From Halomonas citrativorans (GTDB taxonomy: Bacteria > Pseudomonadota > Gammaproteobacteria > Pseudomonadales > Halomonadaceae), in the NCBI RefSeq assembly GCF_900163645.1, contig NZ_FUKM01000005.1, forward strand, positions 1 through 64,000: a DNA stretch of 64,000 nt. Direction: 5' to 3'. The position numbers were made by a program, and so were the translations under genes. Position 1 is the stretch's first letter. Each line of letters opens with the position of its first letter. This document shows positions 16,616 to 24,284 of this stretch, piece after piece. A model generated the notes under the pieces. It saw nothing but the letters and a program-made list of their open reading frames with translations, did not search any database and was not told where the DNA came from.

Positions 16616-17806
16616 ATGGAAATTAACCCCATACTCATCAGGCTTGGCATTTTACCTCTTGTTCCCAGAGATCCTGCGGAACCTCACCGAGGGGCAACAC
16701 CGCTTGAGCTGCTATTTGATCTGGTTTCGGTCATTGCGGTCGCCTCCGCTGCGTCAGGTCTTCATCATGCCATTTTAGCTTTCCACATAACGGAGGGCGT
16801 GCTGAAGTTCTCAGCGTCTTTCTTTGCCATTTGGTGGGCGTGGATGAACTTCACTTGGTACGCCTCTGCTTATGACAACAATGACAGTCTGCATAGAGTA
16901 TTAACAATAGTGGCGATGGCAGGCTCGCTTATTATGGCCGCAGGTATCGATAGATTCTTTCAGACAAATAACATAGACATGATCGTCGCAGGTTTTGTCG
17001 TAATGCGCCTTGCAATGGTTTGCTTTTGGTTGAGGGCGGCAAGGCATGATCCGGAGCGTCGACTGACGGCCTACCGGTATGCAGTCGGCATCGCAATTGT
17101 TCAGGTTTATTGGGTGGGATTGATGCTCGCCCAGCCGATAGCAGTCAATCTATTGGTAGGTTTTTATGCTGTCGGTGCCTTGTTCGAATTAATAGTTCCG
17201 GCATACGCGGAGAGCAACAACACCACTCCTTGGCATCGACGTCATCTCATTGAAAGGTATGGCTTGCTAAATATTATTGTGCTGGGTGAAACACTTCTGG
17301 CTGGCAGCCTAGCCATTCAACGAGTTGCAAGCGACAACATGGGCAAGGAATTAATTGGCATTGCCATCTCTTCTTTGGTCCTGGTGTTTGCACTGTGGTG
17401 GGTTTATTTCTCACAAAAAGAGCACGTTGCACACCCACGTTTGTCGCTAGCATTGCTATGGGGGTACGGCCATCTATTGATCTATATGTCTGGGGCAGCC
17501 GTTGGTGTGGGTGTCGCGGTACTGATAGAGGTGGTCACCGGCTATTCAAGTTTATCCACATCAGTGGGTTTATACACCATAGCCGTTGCTATCAGTGGAT
17601 ATTTGTTCGGACTTTGGGTGATAAGAGAACGATTTGAACTGGAAGGAGCTGGGCGCTACATATTGTTATTAACAGCAATCGTGCTTCTTTTCTCCCCTCT
17701 AATACTACCCATCGAGGGCATCGCTGCGTTACTGGTTATTGGCGTTGCAATTCGAAATCAATACGCATGCAAATCCGTCAAGCAAGAAACCCCTCATGGA
17801 ATTTGA
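16616..17806 (+). CDS. LtrA-family membrane protein
   Basis: Integral membrane protein of the low-temperature-requirement A family, 396 residues with about 10-11 hydrophobic helices. The N-terminal hallmark ATPLELLFDLVSVIAVA (about 28-44), the FAIWWAWMNFTWYAS motif, and ERYGLLNIIVLGETLLA in the middle are characteristic. Named for a Listeria locus; the molecular function is unknown. The ribosome site is weak. It is a single gene with 148 bases before the next, and sits in the accessory zone. Confidence 0.87.
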   Translation: MEINPILIRLGILPLVPRDPAEPHRGATPLELLFDLVSVIAVASAASGLHHAILAFHITEGVLKFSASFFAIWWAWMNFTWYASAYDNNDSLHRVLTIVAMAGSLIMAAGIDRFFQTNNIDMIVAGFVVMRLAMVCFWLRAARHDPERRLTAYRYAVGIAIVQVYWVGLMLAQPIAVNLLVGFYAVGALFELIVPAYAESNNTTPWHRRHLIERYGLLNIIVLGETLLAGSLAIQRVASDNMGKELIGIAISSLVLVFALWWVYFSQKEHVAHPRLSLALLWGYGHLLIYMSGAAVGVGVAVLIEVVTGYSSLSTSVGLYTIAVAISGYLFGLWVIRERFELEGAGRYILLLTAIVLLFSPLILPIEGIAALLVIGVAIRNQYACKSVKQETPHGI

Positions 17807-17954
17807 GCAATGAACTCTTGCACCCACCATAGCTGCCTTAACCGTGGTGGATAAATGACACACATCACAAAGCCTGAAGCTCAACCAGACCACGCCCTCA
17901 CGGACGTAAGAATAATTGCCCCCATGACTATCGCACGCATCACGGAGAACCACC

Positions 17955-18539
17955 ATGAATGATAAAGCAGCAGAATCTGTACCCAGTGTGCATTACAACG
18001 ACGGCAGATCGATCATTATTAAGCATACCGTCCGCCCGGAATTCAGAGAACGTTATGAGACTTGGTTAAAGCAAATAATTGCCGCAGCAGCTGAATTTCC
18101 GGGTCATTCAGGTGTTCACATACTTCGCCCCTCGGAAGGGAATGACACCTTTGAAATTGCCGTGCGATTTACCAGCAACTCCGCCGCAGAAGCATGGCTG
18201 AGCTCAAACATCCGAAAGGAGTTGTTATCATCCATTGTTTCCGCGCTCGCTTCTGATGAACAACTGGAAATCAAAAGTGGAATTGATTTCTGGTTCACAC
18301 CCCCGGCCTCGAAAGCTAAGCAGCCGACTAGATGGAAACAATGGCTCATAACGACCGCTGTGATATGGCCTCTAACTATCATAGTTCCAGCGTTGTATCA
18401 GCCGCTATTCAACATAATTCCTGAGATATCCGTGTGGGGTGTTCGCCATGGAATTACCGCCGCGACCATCGTTGCACTCGTCGTCTACTTAATCATGCCG
18501 AGGGTAGTTCGCCTCGTGGCCGGCTGGCTGTTCCGCTAG
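17955..18539 (+). CDS. ABM-domain protein with C-terminal membrane helices
   Basis: Protein of 194 residues: an N-terminal antibiotic-biosynthesis-monooxygenase-like ferredoxin fold (about 18-115; IIIKHTVRPEFRERYETWL and the later FEIAVRF are typical), then two membrane helices (about 128-150 and 165-190). This fusion is known among proteins annotated as 'antibiotic biosynthesis monooxygenase'; no reaction has been assigned. GGAG precedes the ATG. Its 3' end overlaps the convergent AraC gene by 51 bases. Confidence 0.8.
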   Translation: MNDKAAESVPSVHYNDGRSIIIKHTVRPEFRERYETWLKQIIAAAAEFPGHSGVHILRPSEGNDTFEIAVRFTSNSAAEAWLSSNIRKELLSSIVSALASDEQLEIKSGIDFWFTPPASKAKQPTRWKQWLITTAVIWPLTIIVPALYQPLFNIIPEISVWGVRHGITAATIVALVVYLIMPRVVRLVAGWLFR

Positions 18540-19130
18540 GGCTTTGGCCGAACCCAAGGACGGGTCTAGATAATCCGCAGGGGGATTTTCAGTATGTAAC
18601 TTTCGCCAGGTTTGCGGAGACAAGCCGGTTTCGCGCCTGAACACGCGGCAAAAGTGGGACTGGTCGCAAAATCCGTGGCTAAGCGCAATATCGCTCAAGG
18701 AATGTATTGAACATAGCATGTATTGCCGCGCTGCCTCCACACGCTTGGTGGTCACATACATTAGCGGAGTCATTCCGGTCGTCTGTTTGAACACATGCGA
18801 AAAATGACTTACGCTCAAACCCAGCAATAAAGCAAGTTCGGTCGTCCGTATGCACTGGTCGAGATGTTCATTTATGAATTCGTCAATACGCGATATCTGC
18901 CAGCGTGCCAATCCTCCCCTATTTCTATGCGGCGAAGGCCCACCCTGACTGTCGATTGCCAGCAAAGCGATCGCCTCATTAAGATACGTCGAAGCGATGT
19001 CGGAATTATGGTGAAGGGCTCGCTCCGTTTCCATCAGCAACGTCAACAGTTGCTTAGCCTGTTTTAAGCGGTCAGAACCACTGAAGGCGGTGTTGTCCAA
19101 TGAGTAACCTGTGCTAACACTCCCGTTCAT
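18489..19130 (-). CDS. AraC-family regulator
   Basis: Regulator of 213 residues with a C-terminal AraC helix-turn-helix pair (about 75-175): ELALLLGLSVSHFSHVFKQT and LSDIALSHGFCDQSHFCRVF, ending GLSPQTWR. The N-terminal part is short and has no clear ligand-binding domain. Start ATG 19130 is chosen for its AAGGAG 8 bases upstream; a longer frame to 19253 exists. It lies immediately downstream of the response regulator/sensor kinase pair on the same strand, so the three may form one regulatory operon. Its 3' end overlaps the convergent ABM gene. Confidence 0.8.
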   Translation of the reverse strand: MNGSVSTGYSLDNTAFSGSDRLKQAKQLLTLLMETERALHHNSDIASTYLNEAIALLAIDSQGGPSPHRNRGGLARWQISRIDEFINEHLDQCIRTTELALLLGLSVSHFSHVFKQTTGMTPLMYVTTKRVEAARQYMLCSIHSLSDIALSHGFCDQSHFCRVFRRETGLSPQTWRKLHTENPPADYLDPSLGSAKALAEQPAGHEANYPRHD

Positions 19131-19273
19131 AGCTCTCGCTCCTTGGCCGGGGTCAGAACTTGGTGGCGTGCTCAGCTCGCTACCATGGGATACCCAGGTT
19201 AGCAGTGTGGCCGAGCCCGACACAGCCCTAAACAGGGGAGCATTTACCAACACTAAAGTGGGGGGCGAACTAT

Positions 19274-19912
19274 TTATTGCGGAAGCTCGATGATCCCTCG
19301 CTGGAGGCCAATAGTGACCGCATGCGTCCGATTATAGGCTCCCAGCTTATCCATGATATTTCTCAGATGCCCTTTGACGGTATCTTCACCTATTGCTAAT
19401 GCAACAGCCGTCTCCTTGTTCGACAACCCTTCGGCGACATGTTGCAGCACCTGAACCTCACGGCGAGTGAGACCGTCCTGATCAATATGGGCCGCCAACT
19501 CCGCCGCAATCTCCGGCGGAAAGCGTTGTTTGCCCGCGGCCAGATTGCGTATGGTTTCAATCAGTTCATGGCGTAGCGTGCTTTTCAAAAGATAGCCTCT
19601 CGCCCCCGCCTTGATTGCTTGTAACGCCCTTACATCGCCTCGGTAGGTGGTGAGTACAGCGATACATGCTTGCGGAAACTCCGACATGATAGCGCTAATG
19701 GCACCAAGGCCGTTGAGCTCAGGCATCTGAACATCCATGAGCGTAACGTCTGGCTGAGAAGCTCGGTATAGCCGGATCGCCTCCAGCCCATTGGAGGCTT
19801 CGCCGACCACGCTGATGTCCTCGTAACCGCCCACTACCGCCGAAATTCCCTCGCGTATCAGCGCATGGTCATCCACGATCAACACGGTGATGGGTTTCTT
19901 GTGAACAACCAT
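19274..19912 (-). CDS. NarL/LuxR-type response regulator
   Basis: Two-component response regulator, 212 residues: receiver domain (about 5-125) with acidic pocket DD at 14-15 and phospho-acceptor Asp60 (VTLMDVQMPELNG), and LuxR-type helix-turn-helix (about 148-208) containing LTRREVQVLQHVAEGLSNKE and VKGHLRNIMDKLGAYNRT. The start ATG at 19912 lies 4 bases after the stop codon of the kinase gene, using the ribosome site inside its end (GGATAA). A longer frame overlapping the kinase is unlikely. It pairs with the kinase encoded just upstream. Confidence 0.9.
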   Translation of the reverse strand: MVVHKKPITVLIVDDHALIREGISAVVGGYEDISVVGEASNGLEAIRLYRASQPDVTLMDVQMPELNGLGAISAIMSEFPQACIAVLTTYRGDVRALQAIKAGARGYLLKSTLRHELIETIRNLAAGKQRFPPEIAAELAAHIDQDGLTRREVQVLQHVAEGLSNKETAVALAIGEDTVKGHLRNIMDKLGAYNRTHAVTIGLQRGIIELPQ

Positions 19913-19916
19913 AGCT

Positions 19917-22900
19917 TTATCCTGCACTGCTGGAGCGGTTTTGTTTACTATAGACTGCATGTTCATAGGCAACGGAGCCAGGTAGCGAAAGGCTGACCCG
20001 CGTACCGTTTCTGGCATTGCTGATGATCGCAAGCGTTGCGCCAATTCTCTCGGCGCGCTCATACATGCCCCTCAGACCGCCATGTTCAGGCCGGCCCTGC
20101 ATTCTCTGGTAAAGTGGTTCAATGCCCATCCCGTCATCAACAACCAACATTTCAAACGTGCCCGCAGCGTATTTGAAGCTAACGGCAACCTGACTCGCCT
20201 GGGCATGACGAAGTGCATTTAAAACCGCTTCTCTGCCCACCTGATAGAAAGCATCGCGAACGTCATTCCGCAGCGGCACCGGTTCACCCATATTGCTAGC
20301 GCTGTAGGCAACTGAAGACGGAGGGCCTACATCCAGCGGTAACGCTTGAAATGCAACGGCCAGATCTTCCGTGGGTGCCATCTGGCCGCGTAGACCTGTG
20401 ATCCTGTCGCGGCCCTCAGCAATCACCTGTTCGGCCCGGTCCAGCGCCCGCTCCATCGATTGATGAGCACGAGATTCTCTAGGCAGACTGTCGGCGACCG
20501 CCTGAAAGCTAAGCATCATCCCCTGCACGCTTTGCAGCAACGTGTCATGCAGCTCGCGCGCGATGCGCTCGCGCTCCTGAAAGCGCTCTTCCAGGCGTGT
20601 CCGGAGGGCTGCCTTTTCACGTCGCGTATAAAGGCGGGACATCCAGAGCGCGAGCGCCAGCAACGTTCCTGAAAAGACCAGCAGGAATCCTGGGCGCAGA
20701 TAGAAAACCTGAGGAATGACGACCGCTAAAGCCGCATCAGGAAGAATGAAACTCTCATTCTCGCCAAGCGCACGAACCTGAAATTCGTAATTACCCGGGC
20801 GCAGGCGTGGAAACACCGCTTGCCTGGAGCGCCCAGCGTCGACCCATTCAGCATCATGACCATTGAGCCGGTATTGAAAGCGCATCGTCTCTGGTGCGGC
20901 GAGGTTCAATGCTGAATAGGTAATAATCAGCTTTTTCGGAACAGCTGATAACCGAACGGTGGCGGCGGAGATATCAAGTTCGGCTCCATCGGCTGTCAGC
21001 GACTTGATCATGACGACGGGAGATTGTGCCATACCCCTTAGTTGGTAAGGATCAACACGGACGACCCCGCTTTCGGTAGCGAACCATAGCAAACCTTCGG
21101 GCGTGTAGGCCGCAGTGGGCAATGGTAATACCTTGTATGGATCCATGGGTAGCTGACCAATGTGATCATGCGAGCTGTACAAGAGCGTGTCGCCATCGGC
21201 TATTACCCGCTCGATCTCTTCTGCTGGCAGTTTGAAGATACCTCCGCGACTGTGTACCCAGATATCCATCCCGGATTCGCTGGCATTTTTCTCAGCCGGT
21301 ACAGCGACTAACCCGTAGATACTCTGAAATGGCCCAGCAGCTGGCAGATCCAGCCGATGAAAGCGTCCATCCTTGAGATACGCCAAGCCGTGCTGGCCAC
21401 CTACCCAAGTGCGCCCAGGCAAATGCAGCATGGCGGTCACATGTCCGATATTCAGCCCTTCCTCATCACCCCAGCGTTCGATTTCCTGATCATCGAAGGA
21501 CACTAGAAGATTATCCCGGTAGCCGAACCACAGCTTGCCCGCCAGGTCTCGGGAGGCGCTGACAGGCATCACCTGCCGTTCAGAATCACTGACTGACTCA
21601 ATGTATCGCCATTGTTGATCAGCCCAGACGAAAAGCCCCACTCGGTTGACGGAGACCCATATATCGCCATCCTTCCCTACCGTCATCGCCCTTACGGCAG
21701 CCTCGCTGGCGGATTCAACAGGTAATGGTGCGATGCGCATCGGTCCGTCATCTGTAAGCGAGAAAATCCCCCGGTCCCCGCCAATCAACAAGCCGTGTTG
21801 CTGACTGTTTACCAATGTGGTGATCGGCATGTCCAACTCAAAAGTGGAACGGCTGTCGCCCCGGAGACCCATCAGTTGGCCGTTGCCGGAGCCGATCCAT
21901 AATGAACCATCACCGCTCACTGCCAATGCGTGACTGCCCGCCTCGACAGGCAGAGCAAGGGGAGGCATTGTTGTACGCTTGAGTCGATCCAGGCCCGCAT
22001 CAGTACCCACCCAAAGGGTGCCATCACGGTCGATAAGCTGCGCCAATATATTATCGGAGCTGAGTCCATCGTGAGTGGTGTATGAAGTGATTGTATCCTG
22101 ATCCTCGGCAGAGCTGGGCCGCTGCCCGGCAGCCAGGTAATGCACGCCAGATCCCAGGGTGCCCAGCCAAGCGTCGCCCTGCTCGTCCAGAACGATACTC
22201 ACCGAGCGTGATGCCGGTATCTCTTCCACTTTAATGCCGACATGGCCTGTTTTTTTCAGACGCAATAGGTGGTTTCTGGCACGATCCGTTATCCATATAT
22301 CACCTGCAGAGGAAGATACTATTTCACTGATCGATTGGCTCTTGATGCCAATCTCCGTGAACGCCGATGCCCCAGGGGGAAGCATATATATTGCCTCTTC
22401 ACTCGCAGCCCAAACATAACCATCTGCATCCACGTGCACCGCTCGGGCATGGCGGTCGAGAAAGCCCGTTTCCTTGCCAGCCAAATGCCAACCCGTGCCA
22501 TCATGACGGGCAAGCCCACCACCCGTCGCGGCCCATACATGCCCTTGCGGGTCCTCGGCCATGTCGTACACCACCCCGCCCGGAAGGCCTGGGTCAACCG
22601 GTTGAATCACACCGTTCGTGCTGATTAAACGGGCTCCACCGGCACGAAAACCCACCCACAGGCCGTCGGTAGTGCTTAGAAGCGCCGAGACCACGCCCAG
22701 CGGCTCACCGTCAGCAGGCTCGAATTTCTCGAAGTCAAAACCATCGAAGCGATACAAGGAATCATGAGTTCCCAGCCACAGGTACCCATCAGCGGTTTGC
22801 GCAAGCGCTCCTACAGAACTGGGGCCCTGGTCGCTGGTAGTCCAACGACGATGGTCCATTTCGTCCGAGATGCGCGCCGCTGCACTTGAGCACGCAAGGT

Positions 22901-22943
22901 AGCCAAGCACGAGATTCAGCAACAAAATTACGAAAGTTCGCAA
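19917..22943 (-). CDS. Propeller-type sensor histidine kinase (Reg_prop/Y_Y_Y/HisKA_3)
   Basis: Large membrane sensor kinase, 1008 residues. A signal-anchor (FVILLLNLVLGYLACSSAAA) is followed by two seven-bladed beta-propellers built from two-component regulator repeats (about 30-620; repeated DGYLWLGT, DGTLWVGT, DGSLWIGS), a Y_Y_Y domain (about 650-735), one membrane helix (about 745-765), a HisKA_3 dimerisation domain with ERIARELHDTLLQSVQG near 795-810, and an ATPase domain ending near residue 995. The propellers sense periplasmic ligands; in gut Bacteroidetes such sensors respond to glycans, in Proteobacteria ligands are mostly unknown. The only plausible start is TTG at 22943, because the signal peptide would be lost from the next ATG. 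Partner: the response regulator downstream. Confidence 0.9.
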   Translation of the reverse strand: MRTFVILLLNLVLGYLACSSAAARISDEMDHRRWTTSDQGPSSVGALAQTADGYLWLGTHDSLYRFDGFDFEKFEPADGEPLGVVSALLSTTDGLWVGFRAGGARLISTNGVIQPVDPGLPGGVVYDMAEDPQGHVWAATGGGLARHDGTGWHLAGKETGFLDRHARAVHVDADGYVWAASEEAIYMLPPGASAFTEIGIKSQSISEIVSSSAGDIWITDRARNHLLRLKKTGHVGIKVEEIPASRSVSIVLDEQGDAWLGTLGSGVHYLAAGQRPSSAEDQDTITSYTTHDGLSSDNILAQLIDRDGTLWVGTDAGLDRLKRTTMPPLALPVEAGSHALAVSGDGSLWIGSGNGQLMGLRGDSRSTFELDMPITTLVNSQQHGLLIGGDRGIFSLTDDGPMRIAPLPVESASEAAVRAMTVGKDGDIWVSVNRVGLFVWADQQWRYIESVSDSERQVMPVSASRDLAGKLWFGYRDNLLVSFDDQEIERWGDEEGLNIGHVTAMLHLPGRTWVGGQHGLAYLKDGRFHRLDLPAAGPFQSIYGLVAVPAEKNASESGMDIWVHSRGGIFKLPAEEIERVIADGDTLLYSSHDHIGQLPMDPYKVLPLPTAAYTPEGLLWFATESGVVRVDPYQLRGMAQSPVVMIKSLTADGAELDISAATVRLSAVPKKLIITYSALNLAAPETMRFQYRLNGHDAEWVDAGRSRQAVFPRLRPGNYEFQVRALGENESFILPDAALAVVIPQVFYLRPGFLLVFSGTLLALALWMSRLYTRREKAALRTRLEERFQERERIARELHDTLLQSVQGMMLSFQAVADSLPRESRAHQSMERALDRAEQVIAEGRDRITGLRGQMAPTEDLAVAFQALPLDVGPPSSVAYSASNMGEPVPLRNDVRDAFYQVGREAVLNALRHAQASQVAVSFKYAAGTFEMLVVDDGMGIEPLYQRMQGRPEHGGLRGMYERAERIGATLAIISNARNGTRVSLSLPGSVAYEHAVYSKQNRSSSAG

Positions 22944-22998
22944 GGAATGTACCTAAAGCATGCGTCTTTGTATTGAGTACTACAGTCGGTGGGCGGCA

Positions 22999-23784
22999 TC
23001 AAAACCAGCCCAATTGTTGCTGAAGCCATTCAATGATTCGGTCAGCGACGCGCTCCCAACCCAGCTGCGTAATAAGCAGATGCCCATATCCGGGAAACGA
23101 GATGTAATCTGTCGGCGCCAACGACTGTCTCTGATAGCAATAATTAGCTAAAACCACAGAACTGGCAACCATACGATCGTCGCCACCGGAAATCAGTAAT
23201 AAGGGCCCGCGCTCTTGGTCGAAGAGCAACCTGCTACCCACCCCTAATGCTACCGTAGTCATCAGTATTTGCGGGACTCTACCAACAAACTTTTCATATA
23301 ACGGGTCGGTTGTCTGCCGGGATGCCGGATGCCCTACGCGGCGAGAGAATTGCGCAGGCGTCATGCGCAGAAAACGCATGCCCTCGAGCCGCTCAGCTCT
23401 CGCCGTAAGTATCTGCAGTAGCGAACGAATACCAGGGAAGACGCACTGGGGTGGACGCGGGGCGATTGCGATACCAGCCACCCCCAGACCACGGTCCAGC
23501 AAAAGCTGAACGATCAACCCGCCCATCGCATGGCCAATCAGAATAGGCGGCACCGGGAAGGCTGCAATCTGCTTCGCGTAAAAATCCACGAGACGCCCAA
23601 GGGACGATGACCTAACATCTTTACCATGCAGAACTCGGTACCAGCCTTGCTCGCCGGGCGCTGGCAGCGACAGGACACTGCAGGCGTAGCCGCAAGCCTT
23701 GAAATGGCGCTGAAACTTGTCCCATACCGTCGGGATCAGCCAATCGCCTTGAATAAAACAGATATGGTAGCCCACGATCGACAA
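22999..23784 (-). CDS. Alpha/beta-hydrolase-fold protein lacking nucleophile serine
   Basis: Alpha/beta hydrolase fold, 261 residues. The nucleophile elbow reads LIGHAMGGLIVQ (82-93): Ala86 (codon GCG) replaces the catalytic Ser of GHSMGG. The later acid-loop (SGGDDRMV) and His (PGYGHLL) are in place. Either the protein is a non-catalytic homologue or the gene has decayed; the frame is otherwise intact. No ATG fits the N-terminus: the frame opens with TTG at 23784, and GTG four codons in is an alternative. Upstream neighbour on the same strand is a YcaC-like fragment; downstream the sensor kinase, 55 bases away. Confidence 0.72.
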   Translation of the reverse strand: MSIVGYHICFIQGDWLIPTVWDKFQRHFKACGYACSVLSLPAPGEQGWYRVLHGKDVRSSSLGRLVDFYAKQIAAFPVPPILIGHAMGGLIVQLLLDRGLGVAGIAIAPRPPQCVFPGIRSLLQILTARAERLEGMRFLRMTPAQFSRRVGHPASRQTTDPLYEKFVGRVPQILMTTVALGVGSRLLFDQERGPLLLISGGDDRMVASSVVLANYCYQRQSLAPTDYISFPGYGHLLITQLGWERVADRIIEWLQQQLGWF

Positions 23785-23833
23785 TCAGTGGCCTGCTACG
23801 TGCATTGAATGATGCTTCATCGTTCTTCGGGGC

Positions 23834-23938
23834 TTATCGGTCAATAGACTGCACACCAAAAGCCATTTGCAGCTGTTGGTCGATAAGGATCAGTTGGGAG
23901 TTACTGGGGATCAGGACTTCAAGCCTAGCGTTCTGCAT
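23834..23938 (-). pseudogene. YcaC-like gene, first 34 codons only
   Basis: Open frame MQNARLEVLIPSNSQLILID then QQLQMAFGVQSIDR and a stop. It matches the first 34 codons of the gene at 10198 with few changes, and keeps its ribosome site and start. Truncation comes right after QSID, close to where the 11723 fragment diverges. Confidence 0.8.
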
Positions 23939-24051
23939 TGGGTTCACCTTATACAAATGTGATGGGTGTCGTGAAACGTCAGTTCACTGTCGCAAAGTCC
24001 CGCCGCTGACTCTTGGATAACTGCCTGAGATTGGGACAAGAGTGTGATGAT
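23939..24051. repeat. YcaC-type upstream module, copy B
   Basis: Contains GTCGTGAAAC, CACTGTCGCAAAG, CCGCCGCT, TTGGATAACTGCCTGA and ATTGGGACAAGAGTGTGAT; homologous to 10885-10996 and 28422-28502. Probably the promoter region that belonged to the truncated YcaC-like gene. Confidence 0.65.
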
Positions 24052-24087
24052 CGACGCCCGACTAACTGCTCAAGCGTCGTAGAAGTT

Positions 24088-24282
24088 TCAGCTACGAATA
24101 AAAGCCAGCAAATCTGCGTTGAACTGGTCGGCATTAATCTGGGCAAGCCCATGTGAACCGTCGGGGTATACTTTCAGAATGGCGTCGTTGACGATCCCAG
24201 CAGCCAATTCAGCAGAAGTGGCGATCAGGACAATCTGATCATCGTCACCGTGGATAAACAATACCGGCTTGTTAAAGGCGCA
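24088..24282 (-). pseudogene. Chloroperoxidase-like alpha/beta hydrolase, C-terminal fragment
   Basis: The minus strand reads FNKPVLFIHGDDDQIVLIAT, then SAELAAGIVNDAILKVYPDG, then SHGLAQINADQFNADLLAFI and RS before a stop. It carries the acid Asp (HGDDDQIV) and the catalytic His (GSHGL) of non-heme chloroperoxidase-type hydrolases. About 64 codons remain; the break lies at the edge of the aldehyde dehydrogenase gene, so the insertion of that block probably cut it. Confidence 0.75.
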
Positions 24283-24284
24283 CC

